This document shows, in pieces, positions 1-8,318 of a stretch of DNA of 64,000 nt. Within the stretch, counting starts at the first letter, position 1, and each line of letters opens with the position of its first letter. The stretch comes from Bacillus sp. HNG (lineage in GTDB: Bacteria > Bacillota > Bacilli > Bacillales > Bacillaceae_L). The position numbers and the translations under genes are program-made. The notes below the pieces were generated by a model that saw nothing but the letters and a program-made list of their open reading frames with translations, searched no databases and was not told where the DNA came from. Location: the NCBI RefSeq assembly GCF_003400205.1, contig NZ_QUQV01000008.1:160127-224126 (forward strand), given 5' to 3'.

Positions 1-74
1 TGGTTTCCAATAAGTTGAGAAGTGGAATCACTGTCCCACTAAAAACAGTTCATTTTATCTTTCCCGCAATTTGT

Positions 75-1532
75 TTATTGTGGGTCTTGTCTTTTCCAAG
101 GTTCTTCAATGCTTTCTAACCAATGAACCCACGCGCTAAAGCTACCATCAAATTGAAAATAGATTTGTTGTATTTCTGGGAATTTCTCAAAAGTTGCTGC
201 ATTCAGTGCGCTAAAAAAGGCTTGCGCTTCAGCACTTGCCGGACTACCCGCCAAGAAATCCTTAAAATCGATCACAACAGTCCCATGTTCATCGATCGCT
301 ACTCCATTCAATGATTCTTCATTCCCGTATTGGATATCGCCACTTTTTAATAGCCTGTTCATTTCCTCTTCTAGTTCCGGAAAAGGCTTTCCAAATGTTC
401 GATAATCAAAGCCAATATTGACTTTTTCTACCTGCTCCTCGATAAAGCTCTCATACCTTTTTCCCAAGGTTAATTCATATAAAACTACATGCTCGTTTTC
501 AGGAATAAGAAGGTAGATTTTATTTCGATCTGTTTTAATATAATTCTCCATTCGTTGAGGTTTATTGATAAAGGTTTCCTCTGGAATACGTACACCTCCG
601 AGCGTAGCACCCTGCTTATCAAGCCCAAATACATGTGTCTCTGAAGTAGGAGTATTTACAGATGGAGTAACGGTCTGCATGTAAATAATTTGTTCATCCG
701 TCACCTCTTGTAAAGCCACATTGCCAAGCCCTAAATCTGAGAACAACGAAAGCTCAGTTTGCTTTCCATCATCATTGAGTACTAATTTACGTTCCTTACG
801 ATTCACTACCTTAAAATGAAAAGGCATATTCTCTTCTTCTATGAAACTCATTGCTTTTAAGCTCGCAAATTTCTCTTGATTTTGACTGACCACAATTTCA
901 TTATTTTTAAATTCATATAAGGAGTCTGGGAAAAATAAGTCAAGTTGTGTTAAATCATAAATATGTGTTAGTTCGCCGTTCACTTTGTATTGATACACAA
1001 GCTCTTCTCCCGAGTTTAAAATGTAAATATCTCCATCTTTCGTGACCAATATATCTTCAAGAACACCGACCATATTTTGCTTTTTTTGGATAGGAAATGA
1101 TGTTGTTTTTCCATCTCGATCTCTAATCACTACTTGATACTTCGCTTCATCTAAAAGATATAGGGTTCCATTCTCCATATCAAAACTACTAACCGGGTTC
1201 ATACCTTGAGCAATATCAGACCCGATTTCTCCATCTCCATTTCCATATTCGATCGTATCCACCAATTGAATGTGGGAGGTTTCCTCAATCTCAAATGCTT
1301 TGGTTTTTTCTTTTTCAAACAGTGTAGATAAAATGAGTAATGGCAGAATCAGAATGACAGCTGTAGCTGCGAACAAGGGAAATACCCGGACTCTTGGGTT
1401 TTTCTTTGTTTCTTCCACCATGATTCGATCATGTAATTCCTTCACAAAATCTTGACTTGGTACTAGGTCTGGCCTATCTTTAATTGGATGAAGTAGCTGT
1501 TTAGCCTCTTGAGTTAGATTTTCGTTTTTCAT
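75..1532 (-). CDS. Probable membrane anti-sigma / sensor protein, partner of the ECF sigma factor
   Basis: A protein of about 485 residues with a short cytoplasmic N-terminus (about 1-50), one hydrophobic membrane segment (about residues 50-70, FPLFAATAVILILPLLIL) and a long extracytoplasmic part. That part has repeated short strand-like blocks such as GTLYLLDEAKY and DGDIYILNSGEEL, which suggests a beta-propeller-like sensor. It starts at the second ATG (1532), which is 8 nt after AAGGAG; the ATG at 1538 is too close. The gene overlaps the end of the upstream sigma gene by 32 nt, the usual arrangement of an anti-sigma gene. I infer that the N-terminus holds the sigma factor at the membrane and the outer domain senses a signal. 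I recognise no named family (not RsiV/RsiW-like by eye). Confidence 0.6.
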   Translation of the reverse strand: MKNENLTQEAKQLLHPIKDRPDLVPSQDFVKELHDRIMVEETKKNPRVRVFPLFAATAVILILPLLILSTLFEKEKTKAFEIEETSHIQLVDTIEYGNGDGEIGSDIAQGMNPVSSFDMENGTLYLLDEAKYQVVIRDRDGKTTSFPIQKKQNMVGVLEDILVTKDGDIYILNSGEELVYQYKVNGELTHIYDLTQLDLFFPDSLYEFKNNEIVVSQNQEKFASLKAMSFIEEENMPFHFKVVNRKERKLVLNDDGKQTELSLFSDLGLGNVALQEVTDEQIIYMQTVTPSVNTPTSETHVFGLDKQGATLGGVRIPEETFINKPQRMENYIKTDRNKIYLLIPENEHVVLYELTLGKRYESFIEEQVEKVNIGFDYRTFGKPFPELEEEMNRLLKSGDIQYGNEESLNGVAIDEHGTVVIDFKDFLAGSPASAEAQAFFSALNAATFEKFPEIQQIYFQFDGSFSAWVHWLESIEEPWKRQDPQ

Positions 1533-2049
1533 CTTCATTCACTCCTTCCAATACCTGTAGTTCCTTTTTCAAAATCTTCACCGCACGAAAAAAATCAACC
1601 CGGACCTTTAATTCGGTACACTCCAATACTTCAGCTGTCTCCTTGATTGTCATTTCCTGAATTCCCCTTAAAATGAGTAAACTTCGATAATGAGGCTTTA
1701 TTCGAAGTAGGGCACTTTGAATTTCCTGCCATAGCTCTTTGATCAGAAGATGGTCATCCAATGTATCCTTTTTGTCTTGGTGTGTCATTTTTTCTAGTAA
1801 GTCGGGTAATGCTGACTTCAGCTTCTTTTTTCGCAAATGATCGATTGCCGTGTGCCGAGCGATTGCTAGCAACCAATACTTGGCACGAGCATGATCCCTC
1901 AGCATGTGACGATTTCGTATTGCTTTTATAAACGTTTCCTGTGTAATGTCTTCTGCATCCTGTTTGTTACTGGAAAAATACAACGAAAAACGATAAATAT
2001 CTAAATGAAATTCTCTATATAAGCTTTCTATATCTAACCCGCTACTCAT
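1501..2049 (-). CDS. ECF-type (group 4) RNA polymerase sigma factor
   Basis: This 182-residue protein has the two-domain layout of extracytoplasmic-function sigma factors. Region 2 contains the DAEDITQETFIKAIRN block (about residues 32-47) that binds core polymerase and the -10 element. Region 4 is a helix-turn-helix (about residues 132-165, KETAEVLECTELKVRVDFFRAVKIL) that reads the -35 element. The ATG at 2049 follows AAAGGGGG at good spacing. The gene is first in a two-gene operon with the probable anti-sigma gene, which overlaps its 3' end. A TGAAAC-16-CGAC promoter upstream fits autoregulation. The subgroup cannot be named from sequence alone. Confidence 0.9.
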   Translation of the reverse strand: MSSGLDIESLYREFHLDIYRFSLYFSSNKQDAEDITQETFIKAIRNRHMLRDHARAKYWLLAIARHTAIDHLRKKKLKSALPDLLEKMTHQDKKDTLDDHLLIKELWQEIQSALLRIKPHYRSLLILRGIQEMTIKETAEVLECTELKVRVDFFRAVKILKKELQVLEGVNEDEKRKSNSRG

Positions 2050-2072
2050 TTACATCCCCCTTTCACTAACAA

Positions 2073-2098
2073 GTCGGGTATCAATGCAATTTGTTTCA
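2073..2098 (-). promoter_or_regulatory. ECF-type promoter for the sigma/anti-sigma operon
   Basis: On the minus strand TGAAAC (2098-2093) and CGAC (2076-2073) are separated by exactly 16 nt, the pattern of ECF-sigma promoters of the SigW/SigX/SigM type in Bacillus. The implied transcript starts about 15-20 nt before the sigma gene's ATG. I infer autoregulation. Confidence 0.6.
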
Positions 2099-2192
2099 AA
2101 TCCATGTAGTGTAATTCTTCATTTTTTTATGATAATCCTTCTTAACCATTTGGACAGGGGGTTGATTCGTTTATTGTTTATATAAATAACAA

Positions 2193-2220
2193 AAGAGAAA
2201 CAGCATATGCCGTTTCTCTT
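2193..2220 (-). terminator. Rho-independent terminator of minJ
   Basis: Inverted repeat AAGAGAAAC / GTTTCTCTT around a 10-nt loop, followed on the minus strand by TTTTGTTATTT. It lies 35 nt after the minJ stop codon. Confidence 0.8.
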
Positions 2221-2254
2221 AATAGTCATTTTTGTAAATTATGAAAAAATGCGG

Positions 2255-3448
2255 CTACACCGCATTATGCTTCCATCTTTTGCCTTCGTTCACAAAAAGG
2301 ATGCCGAGTTCGTGGTGTTCTCCTTCGTATAGGGCGCGTTGCACGTAACGGACCTCACCGTTGATGTCGAGTACATCAAGTTTACATAAGGCACGATTTT
2401 TTTGGAGTGCCGAGTAAAACTCTTGAACGGTTTTTACATGTATGCCATTGACTTTTGAAATCGTCTCACCGATTTTGATTTGCATTTTTTCAGCTGGTGA
2501 TTGTGGAATAATCCCGAGAACGAGCAGACCTTGGTTTCGTTGTGAAAAAATCGATGGTTTCGATTCGTCCATAAAATAATGCTTCAGGTAGATGAGTTCA
2601 CGTCCGGCTAATGCAAAACATGCCGCGATGATTGCTGCAACTGGAAGCCAGATACTCGCAACCGCTAAACCAGTAACGAAGATGCTTAATAGGATGACGC
2701 GTTTTCCAACGACCGGAATACTTTGGGTTGGAAGCATGCTTTTTACCTTATGATAAAAACCAATTCCGAAGGGTATTAAAATCAATGAGTACGCTTGTCC
2801 GGACACGGTGAATACCGGCCACCATTCATAATGTGTGGTGAGAGCTTCCCCTGGCATCAATAAAAATACTGGTGCGAGCCATAGCCTTTGTGAAATGTGC
2901 GCGCCGACTGGAAGCCCTCGTTTGCTTTTTAAAAGGTCTGGTGACGTACCGATATGACCTTTTTTCAGAATCAGTATTCCCTCTGCTAGTAAAAGGGAAC
3001 CTAGTAAAATTGCAATCGATGCGAGGCTTGTGTTGCCCATGTCGTCTAACAATCTCGTAATAAATTTATTTTCGACTGAAAGATTTGAAAGCAAAATAAT
3101 TCCGAAAAACGATACTCCTAAAATATATGCTGGAGAAAGTAAACGTGTTTTGATCGGCAAACTTAGTAATAATGTGACGATTGCGATTAACACGATACTA
3201 CCGAATGGAATCACAACCCCAGCAGCGATGGTTAGGACCGAAATGAGCAGTCCCGCAAGCCAGCCACCTGGAAGGAGTGATCTTAGGTCGTAGAATCCGT
3301 CTTCTACTCTTATATGAAATGCGCGGCGCTCACGTTTAACGCGGAAATAGCCTAGGAGCACGCAATATCCTGCTAAATAGTAAAACAATGGGTGCAGAAA
3401 GAATCGTCCAATTCCTTTTGCAAATTCAAGTAACCATGCCTCAATCAA
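2255..3448 (-). CDS. minJ: MinJ-like polytopic PDZ protein (cell-division topology factor)
   Basis: MinJ bridges DivIVA to MinCD and limits division at poles and new septa in B. subtilis. The protein has an N-terminal FFLHPLFYY segment, several hydrophobic helices through about residue 285, and a C-terminal PDZ domain (about 310-390) with the GLLVLGIIPQSPAEKMQIKIGETISKVNG carboxylate-loop region. I take the TTG at 3448 as start: AGGTGGTG lies 6 nt upstream, and the upstream GTGs fall inside that Shine-Dalgarno sequence. This gives 397 residues, the length I recall for B. subtilis MinJ. It lies next to ctpB as in B. subtilis. No swrA-like gene lies between them; that space holds repeats. Confidence 0.85.
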   Translation of the reverse strand: MIEAWLLEFAKGIGRFFLHPLFYYLAGYCVLLGYFRVKRERRAFHIRVEDGFYDLRSLLPGGWLAGLLISVLTIAAGVVIPFGSIVLIAIVTLLLSLPIKTRLLSPAYILGVSFFGIILLSNLSVENKFITRLLDDMGNTSLASIAILLGSLLLAEGILILKKGHIGTSPDLLKSKRGLPVGAHISQRLWLAPVFLLMPGEALTTHYEWWPVFTVSGQAYSLILIPFGIGFYHKVKSMLPTQSIPVVGKRVILLSIFVTGLAVASIWLPVAAIIAACFALAGRELIYLKHYFMDESKPSIFSQRNQGLLVLGIIPQSPAEKMQIKIGETISKVNGIHVKTVQEFYSALQKNRALCKLDVLDINGEVRYVQRALYEGEHHELGILFVNEGKRWKHNAV

Positions 3449-3618
3449 TCTTTTCACCACCTATGGATTTGACTTTATATGTAAAAATTTTCGTTCGATA
3501 TACTAACTTTTATTGTACCAAATACTTGACGTAAAGCATACGTCGATTTTATGGAAAAAGGAAGTTGGGGATTTAGGTTTGTCCTATATATCAATTTTTC
3601 ACCGATATCCTAGTTTAG

Positions 3619-3738
3619 CGCAAATGTTCGAGCAATGATGCATATATGTGGGTTTTGCGCATTTCTGCGGGTTCAGACTAATATTCGTGAATTCAGACGC
3701 ATATCTCCGTGTTCTAAACGCATTTTCGCGAGTTAACC
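3619..3738. repeat. Six degenerate tandem units of about 20 bp
   Basis: Successive units begin at 3619, 3639, 3658, 3678, 3698 and 3719 and share a loose consensus CGCATATNTNCGNGTTCAGA. The third to sixth units are clearest (CGCATTTCTGCGGGTTCAGA, then CTAATATTCGTGAATTCAGA). The spacing is 19-21 bp. No ORF runs through it and no CRISPR-like invariant repeat exists. Confidence 0.7.
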
Positions 3739-3842
3739 CAGATCCCCATAAGTTAGTCGACCTTCCGGGTCAACCAGATGGCCGACGATGTTAACGGGAC
3801 CACAAGAACCGTCCCTGTGGTTCCACCTGTGGTTCAAAAAAA

Positions 3843-3866
3843 CACCTCTCCGGTCTGGGAGAGGTG
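3843..3866 (-). terminator. Rho-independent terminator of ctpB
   Basis: CACCTCTCC / GGAGAGGTG, a 9-bp perfect stem with a 6-nt loop, followed on the minus strand by a run of seven T. It lies 10 nt beyond the ctpB stop. Confidence 0.9.
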
Positions 3867-3876
3867 CGCTTTGGTT

Positions 3877-5322
3877 TTATTTAAATAGGACTTCCATTGC
3901 TTTTTTGAGTTGTTGGTCGTTCTTTTGGTCACGGATGGATTCGATGACTTTCGCTTCGATGGCACCGGCAGTTTTTTCATCGATAGTGCCTGTTGCTGGT
4001 ATATCATGTGCTTGTTGGAAGGCTTTTACTGCAATGACGGTTTCTCCACTGAAGTAGCCGTCTTCACGACCTGGGTCGAATCCTAATCCACTCAGCATGA
4101 TTTGAGCATTCTTGATTTTTTCGTTGTTCATGTTTTGTGTAAGCTCTTTTTCAAATTGGATTGGGTTCGCATAGAAGTATTCTGGTTGCTTCACTTCTAC
4201 GGTTGGTTCGATCCCTTTTTGATGAATCCAGTTTCCATCTGGTGTTAACCATTTGAACATCGTTAATTTAAGGTTACTTCCGTCACCCATGTCACGAGCC
4301 TGTTGAACAGTTCCTTTACCAAATGTTTTTTCTCCAACTAGATCATAGCCACCTGCTTCTTTTAACGCACCTGCTAAAATCTCAGACGCCGAAGCACTAC
4401 CTCCATTAGTTAATACGACGATTGGGTAGTCCTTTGGTTTTTCAAGAGTCGAGAAGAAGCGCTGCTTTTCGCCGTTTCTATTTTCAATTTGAACATATGG
4501 CTTTTCTTTTGTAACAAACTGTTTTAAGATTTCCTCCACACTTTCAAGGAGTCCACCTGGATTTCCACGAACGTCGATGATCAGACCTTCAATGCCTTTG
4601 TCTTCTAGTTCATTTAGTCCCACAACAAAATCCTCTGCAGTGTCTTGTGCGAATGATGTGATTTCAATATAGCCAAGTTTTTTATTGTTGTATTCTTTTA
4701 AGTCTGTGTACACCGTCTCAATCGGAATGGTGTCACGGGTTACTTTGACGTCCATTAAATCTGTTACACCCGGTCTCATGACTTGTAGGGTAACAACCGT
4801 TCCTTTTTCACCTCGGATTTTTAAAACAGCCTCGTATAGATCAAGGCCCTCAATGCTTTCACCGTCAATCTTGATTATTTGGTCATTTGGCTTTAGCCCT
4901 GCTTTTTCAGCCGGAGAATCCTTGAATGGAGCGACAATTGTGACCTTGCCTTCCATCATGCTTACCTCTGCGCCAATTCCTTCAAACGATGATTCAAGTG
5001 ATTCATTGAACTGGGCAGCAGTTTCTTCATCCATATATGCAGAATACGGGTCATTCAGCGTACTAACCATCCCCTGAATAGCGCCCTCAATTAATTTTTT
5101 TTCGTCAACCTTTTCAACATAGCTTGATAAAATCATGTTGTATGCTTGACCGATTTTAGATAAATTTTCTGTGTCTTCTTTAGTAGTGCCTTCTTTGTTT
5201 TGGTTTGGCTGTTGAACAAGTGGTTGTTCGTTTTGGTCGAGCAACTGAACCACTAAAAACGTAGCACTCGCCCCTAATAGTAAGGATAGTACCATATATA
5301 ATGCGACAACTTTACGACTCAC
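3877..5322 (-). CDS. ctpB: C-terminal processing serine protease CtpB (S41 family)
   Basis: CtpB is a secreted PDZ protease that in B. subtilis cleaves SpoIVFA and helps trigger pro-SigK processing during sporulation. The 481 residues match the family length. They show an N-terminal signal/anchor (MSRKVVALYMVLSLLLGASA), a PDZ domain (about 105-190, with the GIGAEVSMMEG and SPAEKAGLKPND motifs), and an S41 catalytic core with Ser in GGSASASEIL and Lys in GEKTFGKGTV. A C-terminal peptidoglycan-binding-like domain follows (about 385-450, LGFDPGREDGYFSGETVIAVKAFQ pattern). Translation starts at GTG 5322, 8 nt after GAGGAGG. It lies upstream of minJ on the same strand. Confidence 0.93.
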   Translation of the reverse strand: MSRKVVALYMVLSLLLGASATFLVVQLLDQNEQPLVQQPNQNKEGTTKEDTENLSKIGQAYNMILSSYVEKVDEKKLIEGAIQGMVSTLNDPYSAYMDEETAAQFNESLESSFEGIGAEVSMMEGKVTIVAPFKDSPAEKAGLKPNDQIIKIDGESIEGLDLYEAVLKIRGEKGTVVTLQVMRPGVTDLMDVKVTRDTIPIETVYTDLKEYNNKKLGYIEITSFAQDTAEDFVVGLNELEDKGIEGLIIDVRGNPGGLLESVEEILKQFVTKEKPYVQIENRNGEKQRFFSTLEKPKDYPIVVLTNGGSASASEILAGALKEAGGYDLVGEKTFGKGTVQQARDMGDGSNLKLTMFKWLTPDGNWIHQKGIEPTVEVKQPEYFYANPIQFEKELTQNMNNEKIKNAQIMLSGLGFDPGREDGYFSGETVIAVKAFQQAHDIPATGTIDEKTAGAIEAKVIESIRDQKNDQQLKKAMEVLFK

Positions 5323-5408
5323 CTGTGTTCCTCCTCATCTCTAAATACAAATGCATACCGTTAATTTTTGTAGCTTTTATGTTCTTATTCATGCCTTCTC
5401 TCATGTAT

Positions 5409-5458
5409 GATAGTCGAAAAGTCATGATTGTGCCGTAAGCATGGACTTTTTGACTATC
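5409..5458. repeat. Long inverted repeat in the ctpB upstream region
   Basis: Arms GATAGTCGAAAAGTC (5409-5423) and GACTTTTTGACTATC (5444-5458) pair at 14 of 15 positions around a 20-nt loop. It could be a leader hairpin or a protein-binding palindrome; it does not follow a gene end. Confidence 0.6.
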
Positions 5459-5475
5459 TGGTTAGAGTTGCAGGA

Positions 5476-5509
5476 AAAGGCACCACACATGCGTTAGTGC
5501 GATGCCTTT
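5476..5509. repeat. Hairpin with AAAGGCA/TGCCTTT stem
   Basis: AAAGGCA (5476-5482) and TGCCTTT (5503-5509) form a stem with partial pairing inside. It resembles a terminator, but no gene ends here, so it may be a leftover element or a transcription barrier between the divergent genes. Confidence 0.4.
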
Positions 5510-5692
5510 GTATAAAAATATGTAATGCTTGTACACTTTATGACAAAAATGAGGCAACGCCTCGATGTGCATTGGTAAAATTTTCGTTCCTTTTTTATTA
5601 TAAAAGTTTTTTAAGAGTGAAGTAAAGAAAAATGTAGTAACCGTTGGATTTCCGCAGTATGATAGAGGAAATATTTTGGAGGAGTGATTGAG

Positions 5693-6127
5693 TTGGAGCA
5701 TGACATTCGTGAATTAAAAACGGTTGATGAGTGGAAGATAGCATATCCGGTTATGAAGCAATTACGAACACATTTGGAGCTCGAGGAATTTGTGGACTTA
5801 GTGACAGAGATGCAGCCTCATGGTTATCGGATATTTGCATTAATGGATAAGGGAAAGGTTGCTGCGGTTACTGGCGTCGCACAGCAACTCAATCTTTATT
5901 ATGGCAATCATATGTATGTGTATGATTTGGTTACAGATGAAGCTGGGCGTTCGAAAGGTTATGGTGAAGCACTTCTTTCTTATATTCATGATCTTGCTCG
6001 GGAATTAGGCTGTGGGAAGGTGGCATTGACATCTGGTCTGCAGCGTGTAGATGCACACCGTTTTTATGAAGAAAAAATGGGGTATGAGCGGAAAAGTTAT
6101 GCGTTTGTGAGGGAGTTGTTGGGTTGA
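5693..6127 (+). CDS. GNAT-family N-acetyltransferase
   Basis: A stand-alone acetyl-CoA-dependent acetyltransferase of about 144 residues. The acetyl-CoA binding motif A is visible as DLVTDEAGRSKGYGEALLSYIHD, followed by the motif B-like LTSGLQRVDAHRFYEEKMGYER, which is typical of small GNAT enzymes. The start is probably TTG 5693, because GGAGGAG lies 8 nt upstream; the in-frame GTG at 5684 overlaps that ribosome site. It is convergent with the first catalase gene. The substrate cannot be told from sequence. Confidence 0.85.
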   Translation: MEHDIRELKTVDEWKIAYPVMKQLRTHLELEEFVDLVTEMQPHGYRIFALMDKGKVAAVTGVAQQLNLYYGNHMYVYDLVTDEAGRSKGYGEALLSYIHDLARELGCGKVALTSGLQRVDAHRFYEEKMGYERKSYAFVRELLG

Positions 6128-6152
6128 AACGGGGATTTTGTCCTCGTTTTTT
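6127..6152 (+). terminator. Terminator of the GNAT gene
   Basis: AAACGGGGA / TCCTCGTTT (8 of 9 paired) followed by a T-run. It begins at the last base of the stop codon. Confidence 0.75.
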
Positions 6153-6199
6153 GCTAAAAACAGCAATTCTGAATTAACGAAAGTAAATAACGAATCGTC

Positions 6200-6303
6200 A
6201 ATGGTCGTTAGCCCACCCTCTATGGCTATTATTTTATTTTTATGGGCGTTAGCATGCCCCTTATGGTCATTAGTGAGATTTCTATGGCTTTTAGCAAATT
6301 TCA
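6200..6303. repeat. Five degenerate tandem units of 20-21 bp
   Basis: Units start at 6200, 6221, 6241, 6262 and 6283, each opening with [TA]ATGG and continuing with a variant of YCRTTAGC (TATGGGCGTTAGC, TATGGTCATTAG, TATGGCTTTTAGC). The array lies between two convergent genes and their terminators and encodes nothing credible. Confidence 0.7.
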
Positions 6304-6314
6304 TACCTAAGAAA

Positions 6315-6338
6315 GCATCGGTCTGGAGTGACCGATGC
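6315..6338 (-). terminator. Terminator of the first catalase gene
   Basis: GCATCGGTC / GACCGATGC, a 9-bp perfect stem with a 6-nt loop and A/T tracts on both sides. It lies 8 nt past the catalase stop and may work in both directions. Confidence 0.85.
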
Positions 6339-6345
6339 TTTTATT

Positions 6346-7968
6346 TTAATAAGGATCAGATTTCTGTCCCATGTTTTTCGATTTTTCGACTGCCTCATTT
6401 GCTGCAGCAGAGCTTGTATTGGTGGTGTCTACAGCGTTGGCTATTCCCTCCCTTACACGTCTGCCGTAATCCTCGTCGGCCTGTGTGAAGTACTTAATCA
6501 TCTTGTTTTGGATATCTGGGTGGCAAACTTTTAGGTTGTCCACTAGATTACGGATGAGCTCCTCCCTCTCTGCATCCGAAAAGGCGCGATAGGTCTCACC
6601 TGCTTGTCCAAAATCATTTGGACGGTCGATTTTTTCACGAACTAGCTTATCATTATAATGAGGTTCATGAACCTTGCCCTCTTGCGTCGCTTCCTTCAAT
6701 CCACCAAGCATGGACGGTTCATAATTAATATGTGGATTACCGCTTGGGGGTACATCCACATGATAAGACATTTGGCCACCACGTTGATTTGTCGCAACAC
6801 GTTTTTTCGGCGCATTAATCGGCAACTGTAAATAGTTCGAACCGACACGATAACGTTGCGTATCTGAATAGGAGAAAGTTCTTCCCTGAAGCATTTTATC
6901 ATCCGAAAAATCGAGTCCATCAACGAGTACTCCTGTTCCAAATGCCGCTTGCTCGACTTCATTAAAATAATTCTCAGGGTTCTTATTTAATACCATTTTA
7001 CCAACCTTTAAAAATGGAAATTTATCAGTTGGCCATAGCTTTGTATCATCGAGTGGATCGAAATCAAGTTCAGGATGATATTCGTCAGTCATGATTTGTA
7101 CACAAAGCTCCCACTCGGGATAATCACCACGTTTAATTGCTTCATATAAATCCTGGGTTGCATGGCTAACATTTGTCGCTTGAATTTCATTGGCTTCCTT
7201 TTGCGTTAAGTTTTTAATTCCTTGTTTTAGCGGCTCCCAGTGGTATTTTACCAATACCGCCTCACCATCTTTATTCACCCATTTATATGTATTAACACCA
7301 GATCCCTGCATTTGTCGGTAGTTTGCCGGAATTCCCCATGGCGAAAACAAGAAGGTTACCATATGTGTGGCTTCTGGGGTTCCAGCTAAAAAGTCAAACA
7401 TTCTTTCAGGGTTTGATAGATTGGAGACCGGGTCTGGCTTAAACGCATGAATCATGTCTGGAAATTTCATCGCATCACGGATGAAAAAGATTTTTAAATT
7501 ATTGCCGACTAAATCCCAGTTCCCATCCTCTGTATAAAATTTGACTGCAAACCCACGTGGATCTCGTGCTGTTTCAGGAGATTCCATTGCACCTGCAACT
7601 GTTGAAAAACGCACAAAAACCGGAGTCTTTTTACCCGCTTCTTGAAAGAGCTTGGCTCTAGTGTACTTAGAAACCGGCTCGTCGCCAACCTTGCCGTACG
7701 CTTCAAAATACCCGTGAGCTCCTGCCCCTCTTGCATGAACCACCCGTTCTGGTACGCGTTCACGGTCAAAATGGGAGATTTTTTCAATAAAATCGTAATT
7801 CTCTAATGTAGAAGGTCCACGATTCCCAACGGTTCGGATATTTTGATTATCCGTAACCGGATGTCCCTGCCTATTTGTTAACGAATCAGCAGATTCCCCA
7901 GTACCTAAGCGGTCATCATGTGGTCCTCCCACTCCTTCCACGCTTCCATGATGCTTTTTATCCTTCAT
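6346..7968 (-). CDS. Heme catalase (540 residues, long-tailed form)
   Basis: Catalase decomposes H2O2 to water and oxygen in the cytoplasm or spore. The distal heme pocket is visible as the [16 protein letters not shown] block with catalytic His (about residue 78) and the downstream DLVGNN segment with the catalytic Asn. The proximal heme Tyr lies in [15 protein letters not shown]. The N-terminal extension is rich in Gly/His/Asp, and the C-terminal tail ([17 protein letters not shown]) exceeds the 480-residue KatA form. The ATG at 7968 follows GGAGG. It is divergent from katA but has no evident PerR box of its own. By length it could be a sporulation (KatX-like) or KatB-like enzyme; I leave the symbol empty. 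Confidence 0.93.
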   Translation of the reverse strand: MKDKKHHGSVEGVGGPHDDRLGTGESADSLTNRQGHPVTDNQNIRTVGNRGPSTLENYDFIEKISHFDRERVPERVVHARGAGAHGYFEAYGKVGDEPVSKYTRAKLFQEAGKKTPVFVRFSTVAGAMESPETARDPRGFAVKFYTEDGNWDLVGNNLKIFFIRDAMKFPDMIHAFKPDPVSNLSNPERMFDFLAGTPEATHMVTFLFSPWGIPANYRQMQGSGVNTYKWVNKDGEAVLVKYHWEPLKQGIKNLTQKEANEIQATNVSHATQDLYEAIKRGDYPEWELCVQIMTDEYHPELDFDPLDDTKLWPTDKFPFLKVGKMVLNKNPENYFNEVEQAAFGTGVLVDGLDFSDDKMLQGRTFSYSDTQRYRVGSNYLQLPINAPKKRVATNQRGGQMSYHVDVPPSGNPHINYEPSMLGGLKEATQEGKVHEPHYNDKLVREKIDRPNDFGQAGETYRAFSDAEREELIRNLVDNLKVCHPDIQNKMIKYFTQADEDYGRRVREGIANAVDTTNTSSAAANEAVEKSKNMGQKSDPY

Positions 7969-8229
7969 GTTTCATTGCCTCCTAAATTCAAAAGTCAACG
8001 TAATTATTTCCAATTGTTCCTTTTTCTATGTAATTAGTGAAAGACCGTAACTTTTGATACTCTCAACATTCTCAAATAAAGCTTAAAATCAGTTACAATT
8101 GAAAATTAATAGATTCCGCTAATTAAAATCCCATTTGTAAAAAAGCGTAATTCTCGAGCTAACTATCGTTATCAGACGCATAATTAACGTTAACTTAGGT
8201 AGTAAAATGAAAAATCCATTTCACCTAGA

Positions 8230-8244
8230 TTATAATGATTATAA
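8230..8244 (+). promoter_or_regulatory. PerR box upstream of katA
   Basis: TTATAATGATTATAA matches the Bacillus PerR operator consensus TTATAATNATTATAA at all defined positions. It lies just upstream of the katA -35 element, so PerR bound here should block katA until peroxide oxidises PerR. The PerR/Fur-type gene itself is downstream at 9995. Confidence 0.9.
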
Positions 8245-8251
8245 AAAAGTA

Positions 8252-8279
8252 TTGATTTTTAATTTATACATGTTATTAT
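8252..8279 (+). promoter_or_regulatory. Sigma-A promoter of katA
   Basis: TTGATT (8252-8257) and an extended -10 TGTTATTAT (TG at 8271-8272, hexamer 8274-8279) with 16 nt between the hexamers. A nearby TATAAT at 8277 would give 19 nt. It lies 8 nt downstream of the PerR box. Confidence 0.6.
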
Positions 8280-8318
8280 AATATACATATTCAAAAATAC
8301 TACCAAGAGGTGATCTAG

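Larger units (their letters stand above)
3449..3876. other. Intergenic region with degenerate repeats, no gene
   Basis: This stretch separates ctpB and minJ, where B. subtilis has swrA. I see no credible gene. It holds a roughly 20-bp period degenerate array (3619-3738), a GGGAC/GTCCC palindromic element with two GTGGTTC copies (about 3796-3834), and the ctpB terminator (3843-3866). Confidence 0.7.
5323..5692. other. Intergenic region between divergent ctpB and GNAT genes
   Basis: It must contain the promoters of both genes. Two conspicuous inverted repeats are present (5409-5458 and 5476-5509), plus a small GAGGC-AAC-GCCTC hairpin near 5551. I see no gene; the short reading frames here are not preceded by good ribosome sites. 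Confidence 0.5.
7969..8318. promoter_or_regulatory. Divergent catalase control region
   Basis: This 350-bp region separates the two catalase genes. The katA side has a perfect PerR box and a promoter (listed separately). On the other side I see only the GGAGGCAATG ribosome site of the 540-residue catalase and AT-rich DNA. No gene is present. Confidence 0.7.

Noticed and set aside
5684..5692. GTG start at 5684 for the acetyltransferase
   Set aside because: It overlaps the GGAGGAG ribosome site; TTG 5693 is 8 nt downstream of that site.
6346..7968. Naming the 540-residue catalase katX
   Set aside because: The length fits spore catalase, but the segments I remember from B. subtilis KatX differ and no sporulation promoter was identified.
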